Shown piece after piece: positions 26,162-35,564 of a DNA stretch of 64,000 bases (within the stretch, counting starts at the first letter, position 1; every line of letters starts with the position of its first letter). The notes under the pieces were generated by a model that was not told the origin of the DNA, did not search any database, and saw nothing but the letters and a program-made list of their open reading frames with translations. Origin of the DNA: an uncultured Ignavibacteria bacterium (GTDB lineage Bacteria > Bacteroidota > Ignavibacteria > Ch128b); assembly GCA_937944105.1 (NCBI GenBank), contig CALDZP010000028.1:1-64000 (forward strand), read 5' to 3'. The position numbers and the translations under genes are program-made.

Positions 26162-28065
26162 AAGAATACAAGTACTTAAATCAAATAAATTCACCATCTG
26201 ATTTGAAAAAAATTCCAATTAAAGATTTAAAAATTGTTTGTGAAGAAATCAGAAATTACATGATTGATGTTGTCTCGCAAACAGGTGGTCACCTTGGCGC
26301 AGGACTAGGAGTTGTTGAACTAACAGTTGCTCTTCATTATGTTTTTGATACACCTTATGATAAACTTGTATGGGACACAGGACATCAAGCTTACCCTCAT
26401 AAAATTATAACAGGAAGAAGAGAAGCATTAAAAACGATTCGTCAACTTGGTGGAATAAGCGGTTTCTTAAAAAGAACAGAAAGTGAGTATGATGTTTTTG
26501 GAGCGGGACATGCAAGTACAGCAATCTCAGCTGCATTGGGAATAGCAACTGCACGGGATTTTTTAAAGGAAAAGTTTAAAGTTGTTGCCATTGTTGGTGA
26601 TGGTGCAATGACAGGTGGAATGGTTTATGAAGCAATGAATAATGCAGGTTTACAAAAGAGAGATTTGATTGTAGTTTTAAATGATAATAATATGTCAATT
26701 GCTCCAAATGTATGGCAGTTTTCAAAATATTTTACGGAAATTACCTCATCTCCACAGTTTAATAAATTTAAAGCACAAGTTTGGGAACTTACTCACCGAT
26801 TGGATGATTTTGGCGATAGAATTAGAAAAGTCATGGGAAGAGTTGAAGGTGGTATCAAAGCAATTATAACTCCAGGTGCTTTATTTGAAGCTTTAGGATT
26901 TAGATACTTCGGTCCATTCAATGGTCATAATGTTCAACAGTTGATTAAAATCTTTTCGCATGTAAAAGAATTAAAAGGTCCAATTTTAGTTCATGTAACA
27001 ACTCAGAAAGGGAAAGGGTACAAACCAGCAGAAGAGGATCATCAAAAACTTCATGGTGTGACTCCATTCGATAAAATTACAGGAAAATCAATTAAGAAAT
27101 CAGAGGTTCCAAGTTATACAAAAATCTTTGGTGAAGCACTTGTTGAAATTGCTAGAATGAATGAGAAGGTGGTAGGAATTACTGCTGCTATGCCCGATGG
27201 AACAGGGTTGGATATTTTGCAACGAGAAATTCCAGAAAGATTTTTTGATGTGGGAATTGCCGAACAACATGCTGTAACATTTGCTGCTGGTCTTGCAACA
27301 GAAGGCATTATTCCAGTTGTGGCTATTTATTCTACATTCTTGCAAAGAGCTTTTGATCAAATTATACACGATGTAGCTATTCAAAAACTTCCAGTTGTTT
27401 TTGTTCTTGATCGTGCCGGGCTTGTTGGTGCCGATGGTCCAACACATCATGGTGCTTTTGATTTAACTTATCTTCGACTTGTTCCCGGAATGGTATTAAT
27501 GGCACCGAAGGATGAAGCAGAATTAAGAGATATGCTTTACACTGCTATTGAATATAGAAAAGGACCAATTGCATTAAGATATCCACGGGGTAATGCTTTG
27601 GGAGTTACTTTGAATAAAGAATTCAAAAAAATTCCAATAGGAAAAGGAGAAATAATTAAAAAAGGAAATGATGTTGCTTTTCTTGCAGTGGGCAGTATGG
27701 TTAATTATGCAAACATTGCAGCAGAAAATTTGCTTAAAGAAGATATTTCTGTCGAAGTAGTTAACATGAGATTCATTAAACCACTCGATGAAGAATTGTT
27801 ATTAGATATATTTAAGAGATTTGAAAAAATCTTTGTTCTGGAAGAAAATACCATTATAGGTGGATTAGGTTCAGCAGTGCTTGAATTTGCTTCTAAGATG
27901 GATGTAAAATCAGATATCGAATTAATTGGTCTACCCGATCAATTTGTTGAACATGGAACACAACAAGAATTGCATGCAATGTTAGGAATTGATCCACAAG
28001 GAATTTCGAATAGAGTTCGGGCGGAGCTCCATTCCCTCAGCAAACATGTTTCAGAAAATAATTAG
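26158..28065 (+). CDS. dxs: 1-deoxy-D-xylulose-5-phosphate synthase
   Basis: 635 residues, full length. The thiamine-diphosphate motif is GDGAMTGGMVYEAMNNAG followed by NDNNMSI; the N-terminal part has WDTGHQAYPHKIITGR. The pyrimidine-binding domain has FDVGIAEQHAVTFAAGLA, and the transketolase C-domain has ALRYPRGN. It condenses pyruvate and glyceraldehyde-3-phosphate, opening the non-mevalonate isoprenoid pathway needed for quinones and undecaprenyl carriers. It starts on the xseB stop (ATGA). Confidence 0.97.
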   Translation: MKEYKYLNQINSPSDLKKIPIKDLKIVCEEIRNYMIDVVSQTGGHLGAGLGVVELTVALHYVFDTPYDKLVWDTGHQAYPHKIITGRREALKTIRQLGGISGFLKRTESEYDVFGAGHASTAISAALGIATARDFLKEKFKVVAIVGDGAMTGGMVYEAMNNAGLQKRDLIVVLNDNNMSIAPNVWQFSKYFTEITSSPQFNKFKAQVWELTHRLDDFGDRIRKVMGRVEGGIKAIITPGALFEALGFRYFGPFNGHNVQQLIKIFSHVKELKGPILVHVTTQKGKGYKPAEEDHQKLHGVTPFDKITGKSIKKSEVPSYTKIFGEALVEIARMNEKVVGITAAMPDGTGLDILQREIPERFFDVGIAEQHAVTFAAGLATEGIIPVVAIYSTFLQRAFDQIIHDVAIQKLPVVFVLDRAGLVGADGPTHHGAFDLTYLRLVPGMVLMAPKDEAELRDMLYTAIEYRKGPIALRYPRGNALGVTLNKEFKKIPIGKGEIIKKGNDVAFLAVGSMVNYANIAAENLLKEDISVEVVNMRFIKPLDEELLLDIFKRFEKIFVLEENTIIGGLGSAVLEFASKMDVKSDIELIGLPDQFVEHGTQQELHAMLGIDPQGISNRVRAELHSLSKHVSENN

Positions 28066-28073
28066 GTGGCTGT

Positions 28074-29078
28074 ATGAAAAAAGAACTTGAGATTGGAATA
28101 ATTGGTTGTGGTGCTGTTGCTCAAATCATCCATTTACCTATATTAAAGAAAATGTCGAATGTAAAAATTAAAGCTATTTGTGATGTTGATAAGAGAAAAA
28201 TTTTAGCAATTAAAGAGAAATATAATATTGATTTAGTTTATACTGATATAAAAAAGTTTTTTGTTGAAAATGAATTTGACGCCGTTATGATTTTGACACC
28301 TACAAATACACATAAAGAAATAGCAGAGTTTGCAAGTGAATATTGTAAAAATATTTTCATTGAAAAACCTGTTGCTCGTAATTACAAAGAGACGGAAGAA
28401 CTTAGGAAATCACTGGAGAAAGCTAATGTAAATGTAATGGTTGGTTTTAACATGAGATTTCGACCCGATGCAATGCTTATGAAAAGTTTGGTCGAAGCAA
28501 AAGAATTTGGAATTCCATATCTTATTAGAGTTGGTTGGTTCAGACCAAAAAGTTCCTCCCAAAACTGGTTTGTAAAAAAATCATATGCAGGCGGTGGTGT
28601 TATAATGGATCTTGCTATAAACATTATTGATTTAGCAATGTGGATGCTTGATTATCCAGAAGTTTTTTCAGTTACTGCTTATAATTTTTATCACACTTCT
28701 AAAGATGTTGAGGATTCAGCAACAGCAATGATTAAAACAAAAGATAATCAAGTAATTACTTTTGAAGTCAGTTGGATTCTTAGCAACGAAACCGAATTTT
28801 TTTATTTTAATCTTTTTGGAACAGAGGGAGCAGGATTATTAAATCCATTGAGAATATTCAAACAAGTTGGAACTTCACAACTGGAATTAACTAATCCGAA
28901 TAGAGCAACTTCAGCTAATTTGTACTTTAAATCTTACGAGAATGAATTAAAACATTTTTTTGCTGCTGTTAATGGACTTGGTAAGTGGGTATCTACTTTG
29001 AGCGAAGCTTCTGCTCGAATGAAATTAATTGAGGCAATTTATAAGTCAGCCCTGTCAAATAGAGAAACCAAGTTATAA
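28074..29078 (+). CDS. Gfo/Idh/MocA family oxidoreductase
   Basis: 334 residues. An N-terminal Rossmann fold binds NAD(P) (IGIIGCGAVAQIIHLPIL, residues 6-23), followed by the conserved FIEKPVARNYKE with the family Lys-Pro and a C-terminal alpha/beta domain with GGGVIMDLAINIIDLAMW, where His of the usual GxxxDxxxH motif is replaced by Asn-Ile-Ile-Asp. Such enzymes oxidise or reduce sugars, inositol or related compounds; the substrate cannot be told. The start follows dxs by 8 bases with an AGGTGG SD, so it is likely cotranscribed with dxs. Confidence 0.85.
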   Translation: MKKELEIGIIGCGAVAQIIHLPILKKMSNVKIKAICDVDKRKILAIKEKYNIDLVYTDIKKFFVENEFDAVMILTPTNTHKEIAEFASEYCKNIFIEKPVARNYKETEELRKSLEKANVNVMVGFNMRFRPDAMLMKSLVEAKEFGIPYLIRVGWFRPKSSSQNWFVKKSYAGGGVIMDLAINIIDLAMWMLDYPEVFSVTAYNFYHTSKDVEDSATAMIKTKDNQVITFEVSWILSNETEFFYFNLFGTEGAGLLNPLRIFKQVGTSQLELTNPNRATSANLYFKSYENELKHFFAAVNGLGKWVSTLSEASARMKLIEAIYKSALSNRETKL

Positions 29079-29120
29079 TATTTTAGAAGATAATAATTAT
29101 TTAATGAGTTTACATGTTCA

Positions 29121-29151
29121 TTGATTTTAGAGCATAATATTTTTATTTTTG
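29121..29151 (+). promoter_or_regulatory. Predicted promoter for rplU-rpmA
   Basis: TTG (29121-29123), exactly 20 bases, TATTTTTG (29144-29151), fitting the TTG-N20-TAnnTTTG pattern. It lies about 28 bases before the rplU ATG, leaving a short leader with SD GAAAGGA. Confidence 0.6.
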
Positions 29152-29179
29152 TAATCTAAAGATTAATGAAAGGAAAAAA

Positions 29180-29488
29180 ATGGAAGCTGTACTTAATATT
29201 GCAGGTTTTCAATTTAAGGTTAAAGAAAATGATAAAATATATGTTCCAAAATTAGATGTTGAAGTTGGAAAGAATATACAACTTCAAAATGTATTGATGT
29301 TGATAGATGGAGAAAAAGTTCAAATTGGTAAGCCATATATTGAAGGGAAGTCGGTATCTGCAAAAGTTTTAGAACACACAAAAGACGATAAAGTCCTTGT
29401 ATTCAAAAAGAAACGAAGAAAAGATTACAAAAAATTAAGAGGACATCGTCAACATTTAACAAAAATATTAATTGAAAAGATAAATTAG
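29180..29488 (+). CDS. rplU: 50S ribosomal protein L21
   Basis: 102 residues. The sequence follows the L21 pattern: N-terminal VLNIAGFQFKVKENDKIYV, central VGKNIQLQNVLMLIDGEKV and the basic C-terminal FKKKRRKDYKKLRGHRQHLT that contacts 23S rRNA. It is followed after 9 bases by rpmA, the standard pair. A recognisable promoter and SD precede it, and a strong terminator follows rpmA, so the pair forms its own operon. Confidence 0.97.
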   Translation: MEAVLNIAGFQFKVKENDKIYVPKLDVEVGKNIQLQNVLMLIDGEKVQIGKPYIEGKSVSAKVLEHTKDDKVLVFKKKRRKDYKKLRGHRQHLTKILIEKIN

Positions 29489-29497
29489 AGGTGATAT

Positions 29498-29752
29498 ATG
29501 GCCCATAAAAAAGGACAGGGTTCAACTAAGAACGGTCGAGATTCCAATTCCCAGAGATTGGGTGTAAAAGCCTTTGGCGGTGAACTTGTAACAGCAGGAA
29601 GTATTATTGTTCGTCAGAGAGGTACAAAATTTCATCCGGGGTTGAATGTTGGTATAGGTGGAGATGATACTTTATTTGCTAAAGTCACGGGTAAAGTTCA
29701 ATTTGTTACGAGAGCAAACAAAAAAGTTGTAAACGTTATTCCCTTGAATTAA
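29498..29752 (+). CDS. rpmA: 50S ribosomal protein L27
   Basis: 84 residues starting [20 protein letters not shown], the conserved flexible tail that reaches the peptidyl-transferase centre, then [21 protein letters not shown] split over the beta core. There is no Firmicutes-type cleaved N-terminal extension. SD is AGAGGTG. Confidence 0.97.
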   Translation: MAHKKGQGSTKNGRDSNSQRLGVKAFGGELVTAGSIIVRQRGTKFHPGLNVGIGGDDTLFAKVTGKVQFVTRANKKVVNVIPLN

Positions 29753-29765
29753 CTGTTTGAAGTTT

Positions 29766-29800
29766 AAAAAAAACCGAGGTTAAACCTCGGTTTTTTATTT
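29766..29800. terminator. Bidirectional intrinsic terminator between rpmA and mdh
   Basis: Stem CCGAGGT / ACCTCGG (29774-29780 and 29784-29790), extended by flanking A8 and T6 runs that pair with each other, loop TAA. The run of As on one side and Ts on the other allows termination in both directions for these convergent genes. Confidence 0.9.
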
Positions 29801-29812
29801 TTAAATTTTTTT

Positions 29813-30778
29813 TCAATATCCCAGTCTTTTCATATCAGCGACAAGGTTTTTAACTGCATTAACTGAGTTATCAAACAATGCTTTTTCTTCTTCATTCAAA
29901 TCAATTTCAATAACTTTTTCAACTCCAGATTCACCTAAGACGACCGGCACACCGACATAATAACCATCGACACCATATTCTCCTTGCAAATAGGCACAAA
30001 CAGGAAGTACTCTTTTCTCATCATAAATAATTGATTCGACCATAGCAATTGTAGAACTTGCTGGCGAATAAAAAGCAGATCCTGTTTTTAATAATTTCAC
30101 AACTTCACCACCAGCCATTTTTGTTCTTTCAATAATTGCGTTCATTACTTCATTAGCTTTTTCTTTATTGCCATATTTTTTCTCAAGTAATTCCATTACT
30201 GGAATGCCGTTTACATTTGCATAGCGTTTTAATGGAACCATTGTGTCTCCATGACCTCCAAGAACTAAGGCGTTAATATCTTTCACAGATACTCCTAATT
30301 CCCATGCTATAAAAGTTGCAAATCGAGATGAATCAAGCACGCCCGATTGTCCCATCACTCTATTTGGTTCAAATCCACTTATATTTTTGAATAAAGTAAC
30401 CATCGCATCAAGTGGATTTGAAACAACAATAACAATGGCATTTGGGGAAGTATTTTTTACATTTTCGGCGACAACTTTCATAATTTCGGCGTTTGTTGTT
30501 AAAAGATCATCACGGCTCATTCCAGGTTTTCTTGGAAGACCAGCGGTAATGATGACAATATCGCTATCCTTTGTGTCTTCGTATGAATTTGTGCCGGTGA
30601 TTTTCAAATCGAAACCATCGACTCTTGCAGCTTCGGCGATATCTAGAGCTTTGCCCTGTGGCATATCTTGAACAATATCATATAGAACCACATCGCCGAG
30701 TTGACGCTTCGCTATAAGTTGAGTTAAGACTCCACCGATATTGCCGCCACCAATTAAGGATATTTTTTTTCTTGGCAT
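29813..30778 (-). CDS. mdh: Malate dehydrogenase (LDH-like type)
   Basis: 321 residues. The NAD site is [19 protein letters not shown]; the substrate loop [15 protein letters not shown] carries the Arg expected for malate/oxaloacetate rather than lactate; the catalytic His is in [12 protein letters not shown]. It belongs to the tetrameric, LDH-like MDH group common in Chlorobi and Bacteroidetes, and functions in the citric acid cycle. The SD is strong (GAGGAGG). It lies 22 bases after the RsbW-like gene and ends at the bidirectional terminator. Confidence 0.95.
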   Translation of the reverse strand: MPRKKISLIGGGNIGGVLTQLIAKRQLGDVVLYDIVQDMPQGKALDIAEAARVDGFDLKITGTNSYEDTKDSDIVIITAGLPRKPGMSRDDLLTTNAEIMKVVAENVKNTSPNAIVIVVSNPLDAMVTLFKNISGFEPNRVMGQSGVLDSSRFATFIAWELGVSVKDINALVLGGHGDTMVPLKRYANVNGIPVMELLEKKYGNKEKANEVMNAIIERTKMAGGEVVKLLKTGSAFYSPASSTIAMVESIIYDEKRVLPVCAYLQGEYGVDGYYVGVPVVLGESGVEKVIEIDLNEEEKALFDNSVNAVKNLVADMKRLGY

Positions 30779-30800
30779 AATTCCTCCTCTATATTTTATT

Positions 30801-31214
30801 TTAGTTATTTAATTTGATTTTAAGGATCAGGCTACTGCCTTTTGGAGATTTTTCTACATTTAATTCATCAACAAAATGTTTCATTATGTAAATGCCTCTA
30901 CCATGTTCACTCAATAAATTTTCAGGTAAAGTTGGATCAGGAACTTTATCCAGATCGAAACCCTCCCCTTCGTCTGTTACAATTATCTTTATCAAATCAT
31001 CGGTTACGATAAATTCTAGCTCAATTTCCTTTTTTATGTCGTTTTTATTTCCATGAATTATTGCATTGTTAACGGCTTCTGTTATTGCAAGCAATATATT
31101 ATTATACTTATCGGAGGGAATCTTTATACCTACTAATGCTTCATCAAGATAATTTGGAAGATTATCTATTTCGAATATTGAAGTTTTTAAATTGTATTTT
31201 AATTGTCTAAACAT
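30801..31214 (-). CDS. RsbW-like anti-sigma factor / serine-protein kinase (HATPase)
   Basis: 137 residues with the GHKL ATPase boxes of the RsbW/SpoIIAB group: N box [15 protein letters not shown]1 [16 protein letters not shown] and G2 [19 protein letters not shown]. These small kinases phosphorylate anti-sigma antagonists or bind sigma factors in partner-switching systems. No STAS antagonist, PP2C phosphatase or sigma factor is adjacent, so its partners are elsewhere. It may be leaderless: a TAATTTTG box lies only 7 bases before the ATG and no SD is seen. It precedes mdh closely, probably by cotranscription rather than by shared function. Confidence 0.85.
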   Translation of the reverse strand: MFRQLKYNLKTSIFEIDNLPNYLDEALVGIKIPSDKYNNILLAITEAVNNAIIHGNKNDIKKEIELEFIVTDDLIKIIVTDEGEGFDLDKVPDPTLPENLLSEHGRGIYIMKHFVDELNVEKSPKGSSLILKIKLNN

Positions 31215-31221
31215 TGCACTA

Positions 31222-31250
31222 CAAAATTATAAAAAATTTAAGAGAGACAA
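31222..31250 (-). promoter_or_regulatory. Possible promoter giving a near-leaderless mRNA for the RsbW-like gene
   Basis: On the minus strand TTG (31248-31250), an 18-base spacer and TAATTTTG (31222-31229). The spacer is one or two bases short of the usual 19-21. The predicted start of transcription falls at or next to the ATG. Confidence 0.35.
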
Positions 31251-31258
31251 TTAAGATA

Positions 31259-33187
31259 TTAAAATAAAATATAAGAATTAAAATTGAGATTTATATTTCT
31301 TCGTGTATTTTGATTTGTTTGTCGAATATATTCAATCCAGCATTTAAAATTTAGATAAAAATCTTTTGTATAGTAAAGAAATCCCTCAAGAATTGGTCCT
31401 ATACTATTCATTTGAAATATTATTTGTTTTTCTTTTCCTCTGAAGTTGAATTCAGTAAGCGAAGTAAATCTAATTCCTGCTGAAATAAAACTTAGGCTGG
31501 AAAGTTCATAACCTAATTTAGATTCCAACATCTTCTCATTTAAAAAACGACCTGGTAATGAAGAAAATTTTTTCCAGTAAAATATGCCTTGTTCGGAAAA
31601 TCTTAAATTAAAATTAATCGCTAAAAAGTATTTTTTTGCTAAAAAAATTTTTGTTGAATCTTGAAATCCAAATTGTCTGAATACAAAACTCTGTGTTGTT
31701 TGAAATTGATCTTCAAAATCATAAACTGTATAATTTGCCAGTACCTCAAAATAATTTTTTGTTAAAAGCTTACTGCTTTTGTATGATGTACCTGAAGAAA
31801 ATCTTAAAACTCTGTTCCAATTATTATTTGAACTTTTTTCCTTATAAATATAAATCAAATGATTATTAAATGATTCAAGTAAAAATGAAGTACTCAATCT
31901 GTTGTTAAAATATTTAAGATAAATAAGCCTGATTACAAATAACAATTCATCTCTATCATCTCTTGTAATTGCTAACGGATTGAAATAATTATCAAGTGTA
32001 GGTGTATCGTATCTTAATTTAGAAACAGAAGCTTCTGTTGAAAGTGTATCATAAGATATGATATTGATTTTATTCTGAATTCCCAATGATATTCTTGATG
32101 AGAAATTATTTTTTTGTAATTCTTCATCAAGTCTTTGATAGTAAAGGTACTCAGGTATTGCTGAAATTCGTTTTATAGAATGTTTCTCTGATCTTTCCAG
32201 GTATGAGAATCTGATTATTGAATTTAATTTATTAAATAAGACCTGAGTTTCGCTATTCAAATACATTCTGAATTCTTCTACTTTAGAATCAAATAAATTT
32301 TTTGAAGGCTCATTTAGGTTTTTATACTTAAGTTTTTTTTCAACAACTCTGTAATAAATGTTTCCATTTAAACTGGCATTAATTAATGAAGTGGTGATAA
32401 GATCAAATTTTTGTGAAAAGTCAATAATATTGTCAACTCTTTTTTCAATGTTGAAATTAGTATTAAAAATTCTTGCTGTGCTGGAATCTATTTGAGTAAA
32501 GTAATCACGGTCAATTTTGTGGAAAGAAAACCTTGTTGTGGCAGATAACTGATCGGTAATAAAATTTTCCGCATTAAATTCTGAATTAATTAACTGATTT
32601 TTTCTAATATTCAGCTGGTCATTAATAATTTTAAAGTTTCCAGTCAATCTGGAATTCAAAATGTATTCATTGAAATATGATTCAAAACCAAAAGATTTTC
32701 CTGTTTCAACGATTTCAAACTGTTCTTCAGATTTGTAACCAAAGAATGGTGAAAGATGAAAAGTCGAATAAGGATTTGAAATTAGCCATCCCTTTATAGA
32801 AAAATCTTTAAATCTGCTTATTCCAATTTTTCGATTGTCATTTATTCTTTTTGACTCAACTGAAATAGAAGGTTGAAACCAATTTATAATTTTATATCGA
32901 CCTCTTAAATCAAAATAATTCTCATCTCGAATGTTTTTAATATTCGAGAAAATGATATTAGAACTAAACCTATTATTTAGTTTAAAATAAAAGTTGTTGA
33001 CCTCATAATTAGAGTTTATTGAAGATGTAAAATTGTGAAGATTTAAAAATTTATTATAGTTAGTAAAAAAGTTGGTTGAATTGATCTTTAAGGATGTATC
33101 TGGTATTATTTGAATTTGAGCAATTGAGCAAGATGAAAAAAAAATGAAGACAATAAATATTGATATTAATTTAAATTTCAAAAACAT
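31259..33187 (-). CDS. Hypothetical outer-membrane beta-barrel protein
   Basis: About 642 residues from the ATG at 33187 (a GTG one codon upstream is also possible). It starts with a hydrophobic export signal (FKLISIFIVFIFFSSCSIAQ), which could be cleaved after AQ or be a lipobox at SSC. The rest is a long series of alternating hydrophobic/polar strands with many aromatic residues and ends NINLNFNSYILF, with a terminal Phe as in outer-membrane barrels. I recognise no family; it has the look of a large porin-like or assembly barrel. It overlaps the 3' end of the beta-CASP gene by 17 bases, so the two are cotranscribed. Confidence 0.7.
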   Translation of the reverse strand: MFLKFKLISIFIVFIFFSSCSIAQIQIIPDTSLKINSTNFFTNYNKFLNLHNFTSSINSNYEVNNFYFKLNNRFSSNIIFSNIKNIRDENYFDLRGRYKIINWFQPSISVESKRINDNRKIGISRFKDFSIKGWLISNPYSTFHLSPFFGYKSEEQFEIVETGKSFGFESYFNEYILNSRLTGNFKIINDQLNIRKNQLINSEFNAENFITDQLSATTRFSFHKIDRDYFTQIDSSTARIFNTNFNIEKRVDNIIDFSQKFDLITTSLINASLNGNIYYRVVEKKLKYKNLNEPSKNLFDSKVEEFRMYLNSETQVLFNKLNSIIRFSYLERSEKHSIKRISAIPEYLYYQRLDEELQKNNFSSRISLGIQNKINIISYDTLSTEASVSKLRYDTPTLDNYFNPLAITRDDRDELLFVIRLIYLKYFNNRLSTSFLLESFNNHLIYIYKEKSSNNNWNRVLRFSSGTSYKSSKLLTKNYFEVLANYTVYDFEDQFQTTQSFVFRQFGFQDSTKIFLAKKYFLAINFNLRFSEQGIFYWKKFSSLPGRFLNEKMLESKLGYELSSLSFISAGIRFTSLTEFNFRGKEKQIIFQMNSIGPILEGFLYYTKDFYLNFKCWIEYIRQTNQNTRRNINLNFNSYILF

Positions 33188-34565
33188 CACCTCTCGAGGG
33201 TATGTAAATATCTTTGAAATTGTTTTTCTTTAAAAGATTTTTGAATGTATTTAGTTCTGTTTCTTCACCATGTACTAAAAATATTTTATTTAATACATTT
33301 TTATCAAAATTTTGAAAATATTGAAGAAGTTCATTTTGATCTGCATGTGCTGATAAAGAATCAAGAACGGTTACTTTAGCTTTTACCTTGTATTCTTCAC
33401 CGAAAATTTTGACAATTTTTTCCCCATCGGCAATTTTTCTACCAAGTGTTTCTTGTGCATTATATCCTACAATCAATATTTGATTATTTGGGTTTTCAAT
33501 ATTGTTTGCAAGGTGATGAAGTATTCTACCAGTTTCACACATTCCCGAAGCTGAAATTATTATTGCTGGAACTTTGAGGTCATTTAATGCTTTTGATTCA
33601 TCTACCGATGAAGTAAAATGTATATAATCAAAATTAAAAGGATTTTTTCCCTGTTTGATATAAGAATATGTTTCAGCATCATATTCTTCTATATGTTTTT
33701 CATAAATTTTAGTAATTGTAGTTGCAAGCGGGCTATCGATATAAATTGGAAATTGGAAATGAAATTGATCAAAAATTTCGTGGAATAAAAGAATTAACTG
33801 TTGTGTTCTGCTTTCACTAAATGCAGGAATAATTATTTTCCCATTTCTTTTCAAAGCATAAAAAATACAATCGATTAATATATTCTTTGTTTCCCAATTC
33901 GATTGATGTAACCTTCCACCGTAAGTAGCTTCAGATATTAAAATGTCTGGAGTTTCAATCATATCGGGATCTTTAATTATTGGTAGATTTGGTCGTCCTA
34001 AATCTCCAGTAAATGATAAATTGATTATTCTACCATTTTCTTTAATCTTTAGTTGAGTAATTGCAGAGCCTAGAATATGACCGGCGTTGAAAAATGTTAA
34101 TTCAATTTTATCATCAAGAGATATTTTTTCATATAAATTATAACCTTCAAAAAAATGTAATGAGTTTTCAGCGTCCTTTTGAGTATAAAGTGGTAATAAT
34201 GGAGGTTCTTTCTTTTTCTTTCGAATTTTATTTACAAATTCCACATCTTTTTCTTGAATATGACCACTATCAAGTAACATCACCTGACCAAGATCTTTTG
34301 TAGCTTTCGTACAGATTATTTTTCCACGAAAACCTTGTTTAACTAAATTCGGAATATTACCAATATGATCAATGTGTGAATGAGAAACAATTAAATAATC
34401 AATTTCAGAAGGATTAAAGAAATTGAAATTAGTGTTAAATTCATAAAAAGTTTTTCTTTTTCCTTGATAGAGTCCACAGTCTAATAAAATTAATTTATCA
34501 TTGGACTCGATTAAATGCATTGAACCGGTAACAGTTCTGGTTGCTCCAATGAATCTAAGTTTCAT
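33171..34565 (-). CDS. Beta-CASP metallo-beta-lactamase-fold RNase (CPSF-like)
   Basis: 464 residues. The metal site HSHIDHIGN (motif 2, HxHxDH), GHILGSAIT (motif 3), SFTGDLGR (motif 4), the beta-CASP part with SGMCETGRILHHL, and a C-terminal RMMBL segment ending with KIFLVHGEETELNTF. Such zinc enzymes are RNA endo/exonucleases related to CPSF73 and bacterial YSH1-like proteins. This one is shorter than RNase J and lacks its extra C-terminal domain, so the CPSF-like bacterial group is the better match. It is first in a minus-strand run that continues with the outer-membrane protein. RNA target unknown. Confidence 0.9.
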   Translation of the reverse strand: MKLRFIGATRTVTGSMHLIESNDKLILLDCGLYQGKRKTFYEFNTNFNFFNPSEIDYLIVSHSHIDHIGNIPNLVKQGFRGKIICTKATKDLGQVMLLDSGHIQEKDVEFVNKIRKKKKEPPLLPLYTQKDAENSLHFFEGYNLYEKISLDDKIELTFFNAGHILGSAITQLKIKENGRIINLSFTGDLGRPNLPIIKDPDMIETPDILISEATYGGRLHQSNWETKNILIDCIFYALKRNGKIIIPAFSESRTQQLILLFHEIFDQFHFQFPIYIDSPLATTITKIYEKHIEEYDAETYSYIKQGKNPFNFDYIHFTSSVDESKALNDLKVPAIIISASGMCETGRILHHLANNIENPNNQILIVGYNAQETLGRKIADGEKIVKIFGEEYKVKAKVTVLDSLSAHADQNELLQYFQNFDKNVLNKIFLVHGEETELNTFKNLLKKNNFKDIYIPSRGDVFEI

Positions 34566-34793
34566 TTCATTTACAATTTTTTAAAAGTTACGAAAATTTT
34601 TCACACTAACTTTGCAAAAAACATTAAAACAATTTTATTTGAATTGTTTACATTAACAAATATTTAAAATTAATGATGTTTATAAATTCATTTAAAATAT
34701 TTATAATTGCAGGAATTTTTTCATAAAAATTAGAACACAGATTAAGTAATAACTTTTTTCTAAAGGTAGTAACAATCAACTTATAGGAATTAG

Positions 34794-35363
34794 ATGAATC
34801 AGGCAAAACTGGATTACCTACTCAAAGTTAGAGTTCCCGTTACAATATTTGTTATCATTGTTTCTTTTGTCATCACATATTATGTTTCACGACCAGAGAG
34901 AGATAATATAGGATATTCACCAGAGCAACCCATACCTTTTTCCCACAAGTTACACGCTGGAGAGATGAATATTGATTGTCAATACTGTCACACTTCAGTT
35001 ACTAAAACAAGATTTGCATCCATACCATCTGTTAGCACTTGTATGAATTGTCATTCGGTTGCAAGAAAAAATAGACCAGCTATTATTCAATTAACAGAGA
35101 TGTACCAGAAAAATATTCCTGTCAGATGGAAAAGAGTCCATAAACTTGCTGATTTTGCATATTTCAACCACAGTGTTCATGTTAATCGTGGTATTGATTG
35201 TGCTGAATGTCACGGGGATGTACGAAATATGGATGTAATTAAGCAAGTCTCATCTTTCACAATGGCGAGTTGCCTTGATTGTCACAGGAATGCACCACTA
35301 AAATTAACTTATGTTTCTAATATCAGGAAAGGCCCAGAAAATTGTTTTGCCTGTCATAGATAA
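34794..35363 (+). CDS. actA: Alternative Complex III subunit ActA, pentahaem cytochrome c
   Basis: 189 residues, an N-terminal membrane anchor (about 13-31) and five CxxCH haem sites: CQYCH (62-66), CMNCH, CAECH, CLDCH and CFACH at the very end. This matches the pentahaem ActA subunit of Alternative Complex III (MFIcc), which oxidises menaquinol and passes electrons to cytochrome c or directly to an oxidase. It opens a plus-strand locus of about 14.7 kb holding ACIII and cytochrome oxidase. The SD is AGGAATTAG-like; no clear promoter was found in the 228-base gap before it. Confidence 0.93.
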   Translation: MNQAKLDYLLKVRVPVTIFVIIVSFVITYYVSRPERDNIGYSPEQPIPFSHKLHAGEMNIDCQYCHTSVTKTRFASIPSVSTCMNCHSVARKNRPAIIQLTEMYQKNIPVRWKRVHKLADFAYFNHSVHVNRGIDCAECHGDVRNMDVIKQVSSFTMASCLDCHRNAPLKLTYVSNIRKGPENCFACHR

Positions 35364-35375
35364 TGGAGAAATTGT

Positions 35376-35552
35376 ATGAAAATCCTGAATCAAAAATTTT
35401 CAAGAAAAAAATTTTTTAATCATCTCATAAAGAGCGGAATATATACCACACTAATTCTGAAGACTTCAGTTACCAAGTTTTTCAATTCAAGTGAGAAATC
35501 AAAAATTTATTTTAGAGAAAATTCGGAATCAGTCAAAAGACAGAATAATTAA
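35376..35552 (+). CDS. Small unknown protein between actA and actB (58 residues)
   Basis: ATG at 35376 with a good SD (TGGAGAAATTGT), 12 bases after actA and 12 before actB, filling the gap exactly. The product is very basic and starts MKILNQKFSRKKFFNHLIKS. The SRKKFF followed by a modest hydrophobic stretch (IYTTLILKTSV) resembles a Tat-type signal remnant. No domain is recognised and no cofactor motif is present. It may be a small ACIII assembly or accessory subunit, or a decayed gene; spacing and SD argue that it is translated. Confidence 0.55.
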   Translation: MKILNQKFSRKKFFNHLIKSGIYTTLILKTSVTKFFNSSEKSKIYFRENSESVKRQNN

Positions 35553-35564
35553 AAAAGGTCAGAA

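Noticed and set aside
27100-27450. 116-codon minus-strand open frame inside dxs
   Set aside because: It covers a highly conserved part of Dxs in antisense, and has no SD or family resemblance.
34566-34793. Promoter search in the divergent gap before actA
   Set aside because: One TAACTTTG (34607-34614) was seen, but without a TTTG/TTG at the right spacing; no confident call for either direction.
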